Shown: piece by piece, positions 20,036-30,388 of the stretch
Numbering within the stretch: the first letter of the stretch is position 1
Layout of the letters: each line of letters opens with the position of its first letter
DNA from: Filosporella fistucella
Taxonomy: Eukaryota; Ascomycota; Leotiomycetes; Helotiales
Assembly (NCBI GenBank): GCA_030077755.1
Contig: JAQJZZ010000002.1
Coordinates: 434,001-498,000, forward strand
Direction: 5' to 3'
DNA length: 64,000 nt
Notes under the pieces: model-generated
The model's input: only the letters and a program-made list of their open reading frames with translations
Databases searched by the model: none
Told to the model about the DNA's origin: nothing
Position numbers and translations under genes: made by a program

Positions 20036-23000
20036 ATGGACCAAGAACAACGCTCTCGATCAAGGCAACCTTCGACAAGGGACATTCCCCCAAATGGACT
20101 TACAGTCCTCGTTGAGCCGGATTCGAACCAGGTGTCTTTGGAGTAAGTCTCCTTTCCTTATTTACTTTCTTTTCACCGCTAATTACCTCTAGTATTGTCT
20201 TTGTTCATGGATTCAATGGCCACCCAGAAAGAACGTGGAGTCATAAGCGTGGTGATGCCAGGGTGGCAATAGACGACTCTGAATCATCTGAGCCCCCTCA
20301 AAAATCACGGAAGCTCAATCCATTCTCCAGACCTCAGCAGAAAAACTCCACCGGTAGTGATTCTTGCTATTGGCCACAGCATCTGGTTCATGAAACAATC
20401 CCAAATACCCGGATCCTGACCTTCGGGTACGACACTCGTGTAAAACATTTCACCGGGCCTCCTGTAAGCAAGAATACAGTCTACGACATTGCATGGGACT
20501 TTCTAGTAGCACTAGAAGCCGAAAGAAGAGTTGAAGAAGATCGACCTATCTTTTTTATTGCACACAGTCTTGGCGGAATTGTTGTAAAGGAGATGTTGCG
20601 AAGGTCCGAGTCCTGTCAAAAGACTCAAACTCAGCTTCATGCAGTATTCAAGAGTACAATTGGCATCATTTTCTTTGGTACACCGCATGGAGGTGCCGAT
20701 CCTCGTGGCTTTCTTCAACACGTTGCAGAAAGCGCTTTCAAGGCCGCAGGATTTCAAGCAAACGAGCAGATTGTCGATACCCTGCTGCCATCATCAGAAC
20801 GACTCCGAGAGTTGAGAGATGAGTTTGGCCCCTTGGCTCTTCAAGAACGATGGATGATCCACTCGTTCCAAGAGAGCTTAGGGATGGGGATTCTTGGTGG
20901 TAAAAAGGTGTGTAAAATATTGAATCGGGTTCCAGTACTAAGCTCTAAAATTATAGGTTGTCGAAGATGTATCTTCGTGTTTGCACTGCCCAGCTATCGA
21001 GATTATTCAACACATTGGAAGAGATCATAGGGAAATGTGTCGCTTCACTGGCCCTGATGATATTGAATACAAGAAGGTCGCTGCTGCTCTACGCAGGATC
21101 ACTGGTGCCATTGTTGATAAGCCCAGAAGGGAGATACCGTCACTGCCTGAAGAACAGAAGCATGCTCTGATGGCGTCTCTGAAATTCGATCAAATTGATG
21201 CTCGGCAAGCGACGATCAAGCAAAACCATTCTAAAACATGCAGGTGGATGATTAAAATGCCAGAATACATCAACTGGCTGGACTCTAACCAGCTAGTGGA
21301 TCACAATGGCTTCTTGTGGATCAAGGGTAAGCCCGGAACGGGCAAATCTACGATCATGAAATTTATCAGTACTCAAGCCCGAAAGGCCAAGAAAGGGGTA
21401 GCCATAGTCTCATTCTTTTTCAATGCTCGCGGAGGAGATCTGGAAAAATCCACGGATGGCATGTACCGATCATTGTTACTGCAGATCTTGGAAAAAATGC
21501 CCGATCTACAGGATCTCTTCTCTGTATTAGGCACAACGGCACTAAGCAGCATCGGCTCTTACGTGTGGACTTTAGAGACTCTGAAAAATTTGTTACAACA
21601 AGCGATTCAGCGATTGGGGCAACGACCTCTGACTTGCTTCATCGATGCCTTGGACGAGTGCGAAGAGAGGCAAATTCGGGATATGATTTCGTTCTTTGAA
21701 CAAGTTGGCGAGACGACAGTCTTGGCGGGCATTCAATTTCGAGTCTGCTTCTCCAGTAGACACTATCCTCACATAACAATCAGCAAAGGACTGCATCTAG
21801 TCCTTGAAGGTCAGGAGGGTCACAATAATGATATCACCAACTACGTGGACAGCGAATTGAAGATTGGACATGGTAAACTTGCTGAAGAGATAAGAGGTGA
21901 GCTCCGAGAGAAATCTTCGGGTATCTTTATGTGGGTTGTACTTGTCGTCGAAATATTGAACAAGGAGAATGACGGGGGTCGTGTCCATGTGCTTCGCCGA
22001 AAGCTTCGGGAGTTACCCAGTGACCTACACGAATTATTCCGCCAAATTCTGGTGAGGGATCACCATAACAAGGACGAGCTACTTCTATGTTTACAGTGGA
22101 TTCTCTTCGCGAAAAGGCCCCTGAAGCTCCAGGAGCTGTATTTTGCTTTATTGTCGGGTGCTTCACCTGCCGATCTTGACGGCGTGGAAACTGAAGAGAT
22201 CACAACGGACGTGATGAAGAAATTCATTCTCGATTCTTCGAAAGGACTTGCCGAAGCGACGAAGTCCACGCATCCCACAGTCCAGTTCATCCATGAGTCA
22301 GTACGAGACTTTCTTGTCAAGGAAAATGGACTAGATCAAATTTTTCCTGAACGCAAAGGTTGTTTAAAGGGGCAAAGCCATAAGAGGTTGACACAGTGTT
22401 GCTCCAATTACATGAAGATAGACATCACAGGAAAATTAGGAAATATTGAGCCACTTCCCAAAGCCTCGTCTGAAGAGGCGAAAGTGCTCCGGAACAACGC
22501 TAGGGAAGCATTCCCATTCCTGGATTACGCGGTACAACATGTGTTCTACCACGCTGATACTGCACAAAGTTGCAGCTCGAGTCAAGAAGAATTCCTTAGC
22601 ACTTTCCCTCTTTCTGTTTGGATCAAACTGCACAACCTATTCGAGAAGTTTGAAATACGTCAATACACACCCAAAGCGAGTCTTCTCTATATTCTTGCAG
22701 AGCTCAACGCGTCGAACCTCATTAGGATTCTGCCTGATCGCCTGTCTTATTTCGAAACTGAAGATGAACGGTATGGACTGCCACTTTTTGCAGCAATGGC
22801 AAATGGAAGTTTACAAGTGGTCCAAACATTTGTAGATTTAGAGATTAAGTCAAATCCGGAATCTCACGAGCTGCGTAACAAGTACAGTCTATATCGATAC
22901 GGGGAAAGTACCACGTCACTCTCCAGTCGTGACGTGAAGTTCTCGAAACACAGAACAAAATATTCGTATGTTCATGAGATCGGAGATGGGTCGATTTGGA

Positions 23001-23884
23001 CATTCCTGCGCGACATAGGCAAGCTTACTTTGCCGGATAGTGGAGACAAAAATCTGCAAGCGTCATTAGTTCATGCAGCTAAAAAGGGCTACATCGATAT
23101 CTTGAAGCATTTTTTTGAGACCAACCTAGAAGTTGCAGATTCGAAATACAAAGTCTCAGGAAGATCTCCAGTTTCTTATGCAGCCGAAAGCGGTCGATTA
23201 GAAGCTATTAAGCTATTGCTAGGGACAGGCAAAGTGGATATTGACTCGAGAGACAATAAAGGAAGGACCCCCCTTTCGTGGGCAGCAGAAAGAAATCGCG
23301 AAGAAGTAGTCCAATTACTTTTAGCGACCGGCAAAGCAGATATTGACTCGAGAGACAATAAAGGAAGGACCCCTCTTTCGTGGGCAGCAATGCGGGGTAC
23401 CGAGAAAACAGTCCAATTACTCCTAGCGACGGGCAAAGTAGATATTGACTCGAGAGATAATAAAGGAAGGACCCCTCTTTCGTGGGCAGCAATGCGGGGT
23501 ACCGAGAAAACAGTCCAATTACTCCTAGCGACGGGCAAAGTAGATATTGACTCGAGAGACAATGAAGGAAGGACCCCCCTTTCGCGGGCAGCGGGGTACT
23601 GTTTTTCAGTCGAAGCTATGAGACTACTTCTTGCAACAGGCAAAGTAAACCCAGAGTCTCGGGATCATAATGGGCGGACTCCGCTCTGGTACGCAGTCAG
23701 TGGCCTCCATACCTCTGCCGCTGTAGACATAATTTCTATGCTTCTAGCAACAAAAAGGGTTGACCCTTGTGCTGCGGATAATTCTGGGGTGTCACCATTG
23801 AGCAAGCTTGGAACTTGGGTTGGAGATCTTCGCGATCAGATCAGGGATATGTTTGATAAATACAATAAGCAGCACAAGAATTGA
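20036..23884 (+). CDS. NLR-type receptor: SesB-like hydrolase, NACHT and ankyrin repeats
   Basis: Three exons, 20036-20142, 20193-20907 and 20957-23884, give 1249 aa. Residues ~36-290 form a SesB-like alpha/beta-hydrolase domain: IVFVHGFNGHPERTW, nucleophile elbow AHSLGG (Ser about 161), FFGTPHGGADP, and the conserved VVEDVSS...DHREMCRF end spanning the second junction. The NACHT domain follows, with Walker A GKPGTGKST (about 398-406) and Walker B FIDALDE (about 500). The C-terminal ~240 residues are ankyrin repeats; three or four units of 34 aa are almost identical in DNA. In fungi such proteins are the counterpart of animal and plant NLRs: repeats sense a ligand, NACHT oligomerises and the N-terminal enzyme acts as effector. 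All key motifs are intact, unlike the two recognition genes next to it. The ligand is unknown. Confidence 0.93.
23237..23650 (+). repeat. Near-identical 102-bp ankyrin-coding tandem repeats
   Basis: Units start at 23237, 23339, 23441 and 23543, each 102 bp (34 aa) apart, with a diverged fifth unit from 23648. Units 23339-23440 and 23441-23542 differ by a single silent base (GAC versus GAT) over 102 bp. The first and fourth share the core from GATATTGACTCGAGAG to TCG.GGGCAGC. Such identity, including synonymous sites, means recent duplication or ongoing gene conversion. Confidence 0.95.
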
Positions 23885-26741
23885 TCAAGATATGATGGTA
23901 TTGTCGAGCAAAATATTTGTATAATCTCTTTTATTTTGGAGATAGTTCGATTCTATTTCATTGATATACCCTACTATTGCTTTCAAATCTGGTATATCTC
24001 TAGCTAGGTACGTTCTACAAGAATGGATATTGGTAACGTCGGAGTGGCTTCTGAAACTCTTATCCAGTTCGAACCTATACTATATGACGGCTTGAAATAT
24101 TAAGATTATTCAATGGAAGGAGTTCTATCTTGGAGCGAATAGTTGGAGAGAGAAGACGGATCGAATTGGAGGTGGGGTTAAGGCAGTTGACTTGCATCGT
24201 AGCTATAATCGTTATTATTCTCCAGTATTTGGGGTATAAAGAGGTCGTAACAGTATTACTGTGCAGGTAACTAGGGTATGCGACACGGAATCCAGGCAGT
24301 AGGTTGATCCAAAGAGCAAATTGTGAGGCGTTGCGGGTGAAGTGATCTGACATTTGGCATTTGGCATCCACTGTAGTCAACATGAATTTCGAATAGATGG
24401 ATGGATTAAAGATTTGGAGATGTATATACTGTAGTATATTCGACTCTATCCTTAAGCTGGTGCGACCAACGGTTCCAGATGTAGTTTGCCCCCAGTTCAT
24501 GCCATGATATTCCTCTGCAGCTATCTCCCTCTTATTACCGCCTTTCAACCCATCCCATGCCTACTAGCTTTTCATTCCCTGCTTTTCATGTCAAGAGTGC
24601 CCTCACTGCTCCCAACATCAGTCTGTTGTATTGTCGTAATACTAAATGCGCACTCCGGCTTGAAAATTGAGGAAACATAGGAAGCTGCGAAACAAATTCG
24701 AACCAGTAATAGATCTATCTCGATGCTACTTGAAATTTAATGTAAGAAGACTCTTCCAAGACGGCAGGATAATGTCACTTCTCGGCCATCAAATTACCTT
24801 CGGCTTCAATGACCATCTTTGCCAACTTATGGTTCCTCTTTTATATAGGCAAGCTCCTGTATGGACATATTACAGCTGTTGTCAGATCATGGAGAACTTC
24901 CGGCTTTGATTGGATGAACAAAAATTAGGTACTAGACGCGACCGTATGAAGTTATAGGCCGTTTTGTCCAATTCAACGGCCCCAAAGTGGCACGACATAG
25001 ACCGAAGGTAGCATAGTGAACATGAAAAGGCCAAAGACCAAAGGCCTTTTTAAAGATCAAGAGGTTCATTAAATTTCATATAGTCTGGGAATTTCCCACT
25101 CGTGATATCTCCGAGTCCACGCGAAGGCCCCTCTATTGGTCCCGTTTCGTTACGCCTGATACCTTGCATTGGCTTTGATTAGGGTGAGTGGCAGTTTTTT
25201 TCTCTTTGGTAAAGAATTTCACAAACTTTCAATGCACCTGTTATAGACATAGGCTAATGAACTGTAAACTCCTGCTAGAATCGGTCTTTGATGTCAAACT
25301 CGAAGTCAATTATCTTGCTGGTCTTCTTCTTTGCTTTAATGGCTAAGTCTTCAACTTTGAAGGACTTGAATCAGTGTGAGTTGTTGGGGAAATAATGGTT
25401 TTATATATAGTAGTATATTTTAAAACCTCAACTGCACGTCTCGGATTGGGTTTGGATCCGGTTGCAATGCACCCTACTGGAGTACGACGAGATAGGACCG
25501 CGCATGAAGTACAAAATGTTGTGAGCGTGGAGACGCACCAAGGAGAGCGGGAAGGTTTTTGAGGGTTGGAAAGTATGATGAGACGAGCCTGGCAAATATC
25601 GCACTTCAATCCGCAGTATTTGGGTAGAAAGACAAAGAGATGGGGATTATCACATCACACGGGCTTTGTGGTCTAACAACAGTTGGCCCTCTTCACTACC
25701 CCAAACACATTCATATCCTTCTGCTTATCCATATAAAACTCGAAGAAAGTAACAGAATGACGGTGACAGAATTCAGAAGAACTGGTGTGGGCCAGGAAAT
25801 TGGTAGGAACATACTACTGCAGCTGGAGGCACAAGTACTAACCTTGTAAAGAAAGTCGAGAACACAACATAAGACGAGAAAATAAAATTATATAACGTAT
25901 AGGCCGTTTCCGTAGGCCTATTGACCAGACTAAAACTTTGTAGATGGAGTGGCCTGATATCACAAGAGAACGTTTCAACCCACTTGAGAAGATTGGTAGA
26001 ACCAGGTGAAAAGATAGTTCCTACAACAAATCTTCATGGTCTATTCTCCTTCCTCGGCCGTAGTGCACCAGTTTGTGCATAGATATGCTAATAAAAGAGG
26101 AACTAAGATCCGACAGTCCTCAAGATGTTTCATAGGAATACAAAAAGTTCGAGCAAATTTTACACTTCGAAAGCCTGGAAACTTGGGTCAAAGGTTGAAT
26201 ACCAAAAAGAGGACTCAGGAACAGAATCCAAAAGACAATTTCAAAGGACATTTACATCAATCGCTTATCAACATAATGAAGCTCCAAATTCTCGGGATAA
26301 TGCCCCCTGACGTGTAGGGAAAAAACAAAACATAAAAAAATGCCCACAATTTCTTATCAAAATGGACAAGCTCTAGCCCCGCATCCGAACGGGGAGACCT
26401 TAGAAAAGCCCCTCGAGGGGATTTTTGAAGCCGGGTGATTTTATTTTCGAGTTGACTTAATCGGCCTGTCAACGAGTCCACTACGCCACATTTGTTTGCA
26501 TTGGCGATCCTTATGGCCTAGTTTTGTTTTGGTTTATTTCGATATATGTGTATCCTTTAGAACTCTTAATTATAGGAGGCTGAGATTCATTAACTGGTAG
26601 ACTTCAGAATTAGAACTTGATCAGAGTTCCAAAAGCGATATCAATTCAAAACCAGCGCTAAAATGAACCTCTAACTCAATGACTTTCCCAGAACGCCTCA
26701 ACCTACACCTGCAATGCTTCCACCAACGCCGATGTACCTGA
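23885..26741. other. 2.9-kb gap holding a dispersed Pol III-like element
   Basis: No protein gene is supported. Frames at 24075-24548 minus and 24667-24909 plus lack domains. A short inverted repeat AAAAGGCC...GGCCTTTT with a 10-nt loop sits at 25025-25051. The main recognisable item is the SINE-like element at 26359-26520. The remainder looks like unremarkable intergenic DNA. Confidence 0.5.
26359..26520 (-). repeat. SINE-like element, copy 1 (A box, B box, T-run)
   Basis: Read on the minus strand, this ~160-bp element has TGGCGTAGTGG, a perfect match to a tRNA-type A box. A stem GTTGAC...GTCAAC follows, then AAATAAAATCACCC, a CCCCTCGAGGGG hairpin, TAAGGTCTCC, and a B-box-like GTTCGGATGC flanked by CCCC/GGGG. 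T-runs lie just downstream. The second copy at 48890-49044 has the same order of blocks with different loop and stem sequences. No full cloverleaf with paired acceptor ends can be drawn, so I call it tRNA-derived repeat rather than a tRNA gene. Confidence 0.6.
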
Positions 26742-28138
26742 TCATGTTCCTCCAATTGGTCCTTGTCGTTTCGGTTGCCACCTCCTTAACTTCATTTGCA
26801 GACTTCTATAATCGTAGGTTTTCGTTTTCGGATCCCATGCTCCTATGACATCCATCACCAACCATGCCTTTGGAGTATCTAATTCCACCATCCCAGATAC
26901 CAGTATGCTTCCGCTGGGTGGATAATATCGATGAGGTCGCCATGTTTGAGCAAACTTTTGACGGAAAGCCAATATTGGCCGCATGAAGTGTGTCTGGAAA
27001 GCTAAATGGTCTGGTGCTTGAACATCATTTTCTTTCCCCCCCATAGTTGACTTCCCAGACGGGCTAGGAATGGTCTTGCCAGGCTCCACCGTCGTAGGTT
27101 GTGCAGTTGGATTGTCCTTTGTAGCAAGTTGAGGTGGTCTCATGAGCTGTTGTTGTCGACTCAAAAGCTCATCAATATTTAATGATGGTTTCGGCTGTTC
27201 CATTCCAAAAATCCTAGCAAGCTTCTTCATCTCATCCCCCACCATCACCTTTGCGAAGCTCCATGTAGATTGCATTAGTGCCGAAGGCCACATTAAATGT
27301 TGTATCCTGAGTGCAGTATTGGCGTCGACAGGTTGCTTTCCCCAGTATATGCGTTCACCTATCACAAGTCTAATCATAAGTATACGTCCGAATTGAAACA
27401 TGAAGTAACTAACCCAGATCTCTCAAATGTTGGCGGCGCATATGGGGGGAAATCAACATCCAGCCAAAACCTCCTCAACTTCATATCCTTTCCTAACCTC
27501 ATCGATAAAATATGATGTCGACTTGCAGCATCTCGAACAATACCAGCTAATTCCTCTATCTACCATCAGTAGCGTTCCAATGGCCATTCAGAGGCGGCAT
27601 ACCTTTGACTCTCTTCGCAAGATTATGATCCTTGCTAAACTTGATAAATTCCTGCCATTCTGGATCTGATCCTTTGTACGGTTTGGGTTTATGTTCGATT
27701 GTAGTACCAGGAAATGGAATAAAAAGTGGAGTATCGTCGATCTGATTCAACTCCTCTTCAGGCACATCCGCCAAAATATCTGAAAGTCCTCTAAACAATG
27801 GTTCGATAACATAGTGATCGTAGATGCCGAAGGCAAGATAAATCGCTACACATGACCAGAGAATAGTCCTGTTGATCAGCCAAATTCCCAGCAAGTGACG
27901 TCAAAACCTACTTTAACTTAGGTTTCGCTTTTTTTATCCTAACTTGCTGCAACTCCTTTATCTTTCCAGTGCTCTTTTGATATTCTGTCTTGATGGGAAG
28001 TCTGCTCAGCGAAAATATGGTCCTCCTGGCTGGCCTCGTACGCTCAAGGCTCGCCGTCAGGCTGGCGAGCCTTGGAAGGGTTCGGCATGCAATATTGGGC
28101 CGGAGTCTCAATATCTGTGATCGCGCGGATATCATCAT
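26742..28138 (-). CDS. Conserved mitochondrial membrane protein, function unknown
   Basis: Four exons, 28138-27912, 27868-27603, 27555-27414 and 27369-26742, give 420 aa. The N-terminus is rich in Arg/Ser without acids (MMISARSQILRLRPN and onward), a good mitochondrial targeting sequence. A single membrane segment (TILWSCVAIYLAFGIYDHYVI) begins at about residue 77. It is followed by the conserved-looking DTPLFIPFPGT, GSDPEWQEFIKFSKD, LRRFWLDVDFPPYAPPTFERSG and YWGKQPVD blocks. A Gln/Pro-rich linker (about 280-325) precedes a C-terminal part with WRPHRYYPPSGSILVSGMVEL. Similar proteins are widespread in filamentous fungi. I do not recognise a named family. It is divergent from the Vps3844 gene, with 224 bp between the start codons. 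Confidence 0.78.
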
Positions 28139-28362
28139 GCTTTAAGGTGTATTGGTCGACATTGAGGGGTGACGGGGAATATTTGAGGCGTTTATGATAT
28201 CAACCCTCGAAATTTGGTCGGCGAGGCCAGCGTCACGGCAAGCGGAAAGAACCAGCGCCACCCAATTGCACGCTAGCGAGTTATCAGGAAGCTTCAGGTC
28301 GTCACCTCGAGCTTGAGCTTCCACGATCACGATCTCAAACCAACGTCAATCAACTATCAACT
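28139..28362. promoter_or_regulatory. Short bidirectional promoter
   Basis: Only 224 bp separate the start codons of the mitochondrial membrane protein (minus) and Vps3844 (plus). The interval must hold both promoters. It is relatively GC-rich around 28210-28320 (TCGCGAG, CGTCACGGCAAG) and has no TATA-like element at either end. Confidence 0.55.
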
Positions 28363-29599
28363 ATGAAGCTTCTCACAACTCTGCTGTTGCCCGCCTTTAT
28401 TGGCGCGGCTTCTGCTTTGTCGGATGCAAGTGTCTATATTCTTCAGGGCGATGAATGGCCAAAGACCTCAACACCTCCTACCCTTTCACCAGAACAAGCC
28501 AGACTAGTCCTCGCTCAACGATTGGGAGTTTCGCAATATCATGGATTGGGAGATGCTAGTGATGTTACTTTGGCATATATCAACAATTTTGGGGGACGAC
28601 CAGAAACGTTATTCCAAGAGGCACCAGAGGACAAGGCAGCAGAATTAGTTTTGATTGTGGAGGGTATCTCATCAGAAACATCGAAACCTATTCTCAATGC
28701 ATGGTCATCCTCCAAGCCAGCGTTTACCATTTCGAAACCACCATCGATGCATGCAAATAAGAAACTCGTAAAGGATCTACACCACCAATCGAAGCAGGAG
28801 GGAAAGATTTGCCCTTTCGCGGATGCCATCAATCCATTTGATAAGAATTGTTGGAATGGCGCATCGAAAGTCCTTCATTTTGACATGGCAGACAAGGTAG
28901 GATGGATGACGTTTATGACTTTTCCAAACTGACATTTGGCAGAAGAGTGGTGGAATCGACGAGTTCATGCCCGCCTTAGAAAGATTACGCCGATTCGCCA
29001 GGAAGGGCGAAATGAATGTGGTTGTGGTTTTGATGCCGGAATCATCTCGATCGACTATTAGCCCATCGAAGCCATACGGATCTTATGAGAATGACGGCCA
29101 GATTCCAATGAGAAGACAGGCGGAAGAACCTATGACAGAAAGTCCTTCAGCTTCTTCATTCCCAAAGTTCAACTCGAAGATTGTCTCCAACTCATCAGAC
29201 AAGCCTAAGTTCGTACCAATTAAAGGTGTTCCCGCACTTTGTCACTCCTCACTTGACGCATGTATTTCATCAACCAACAACTGCTCTGGTCATGGAACTT
29301 GTTTTAAAAAATATGGGGCTAAAGGTGATGATGGCAAGGGAGGATGCTTCACTTGTCAATGTGTGCCGAACTTCAAGCAATTCCTCTTCAACGGTAATGA
29401 TTCTTCTGGAACAGTTATTGAGAACTGGGGTGGCGCTGCATGCCACAAGAAAGATGTTAGTTCGGCATTTTGGTTGATTGCAACGTTCACAGTTGTCATC
29501 GTTGGACTTATCAGTTGGGGGATTGGCTTGATGTTTGCTATTGGTGAGGAGAAACTTCCAGGCGTCATTGGAGCCGGTGTGTCTAGCAAAGCTAGGTAG
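28363..29599 (+). CDS. Vps3844-like ER/vacuolar sorting membrane protein (DUF3844)
   Basis: Two exons, 28363-28896 and 28943-29599, give 396 aa. A signal peptide (MKLLTTLLLPAFIGAASA) opens a luminal domain with a YILQGDEWPK start and LVLAQRLGVSQYHGLG. The C-terminal DUF3844 region has an EGF-like cysteine pattern (C..SLDACISSTNNCSGHGTC...C..C.C...C), followed by a transmembrane segment near residue 355-375 and a short cytosolic tail ending GVSSKAR. The family (fungal Vps3844) is annotated as ER-located and linked to vacuolar protein sorting; molecular role is not known. The type I topology and cysteine spacing are intact. Confidence 0.85.
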
Positions 29600-30388
29600 A
29601 TGTATGAATTGGCACTGGGTGTGTTGCTATGGCGTTTGAATTGTACTTATTACGTGGGAGATGTATAGAAGGATGGATCTGACGGATGCATTGTTTTCTT
29701 CAGACTGTGGTACTAAAGGATTAGGAATGAGAATGAAAACCAGGAAACGAACCAACAGTTCTCAGTTTTCGCATGGCAGCATGCTGTCGATTTTCTGCTC
29801 CAGAGATTAGCGGGTCCAGCTAGTCTCTTCCCCCATTGAGCTCCAATATTACTTGTCAGATACCACCTCTTCTCGGTATCAACTGCGATCGATATCGGCC
29901 CCCCTCCTATTAATCAATTGTTTATATCCCCACATTTTTATTCCAACCCTAATTTTGCCGACTACTGCGGCTCTTTCTCCGGCTCCGTTACGGCAAGTCT
30001 GCCTATGCTCTAAATAAGCTTTGCTGCTTCTTCGGCAGCACAAGCAACCTGCATCCATCCAATGCATTTCTTGCACTTGCAGTAGTTGGACAAGTGTTTG
30101 TGCGGCTCAGCTTGCATAGTGCATGTAACTCTATGACCTGTTGGTTATAGCAGCTGTTCTAGAAGGTATTCGCTCTGTCTAGAGCGATTGACGTCACTAG
30201 CTAAGTAGCTAGGTGGTCTTGATTGTACCGCAAATAAGTTGTGAGTTTGTGCCTTGTGTCTTTCAATTGTTTTGCTCTTAGGTGTTGTTGTTACTCTCTT
30301 CATCAATTATGGCGCTTTGGAAACAGTAACATACATGTGTGGAGATATTGCATTCTCAAGAACGCACTCCATCCATATCATTCCCGAC
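29600..30388. other. Intergenic region, nothing recognised
   Basis: This is the 3' flank of the Vps3844 gene and the upstream part of the PAF-acetylhydrolase relic. No repeat, RNA gene or coding frame could be supported. Confidence 0.45.

Noticed and set aside
20112..20128. GGATTCGAACC looks like a tRNA T-loop / B box
   Set aside because: It encodes the residues PDSNQ of the first NLR exon, and no A box or pairable acceptor stem lies at a suitable distance.
23176..23643. Long repetitive open frames on the minus strand opposite the ankyrin repeats
   Set aside because: They are the complementary shadow of the 102-bp coding repeats and carry no independent signal.
24075..24548. 157-aa minus-strand frame
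   Set aside because: No domain, no plausible start context, and composition like the surrounding non-coding DNA.
25025..25051. AAAAGGCC...GGCCTTTT hairpin as a terminator
   Set aside because: Rho-independent terminators do not apply to nuclear fungal genes and no transcript unit ends here.
26359..26520. A tRNA gene with a long variable arm (Leu/Ser type)
   Set aside because: A and B boxes and a variable-arm-like hairpin are present, but the acceptor ends do not pair and the anticodon-position loop has 11 nt, so a functional tRNA is not supported.
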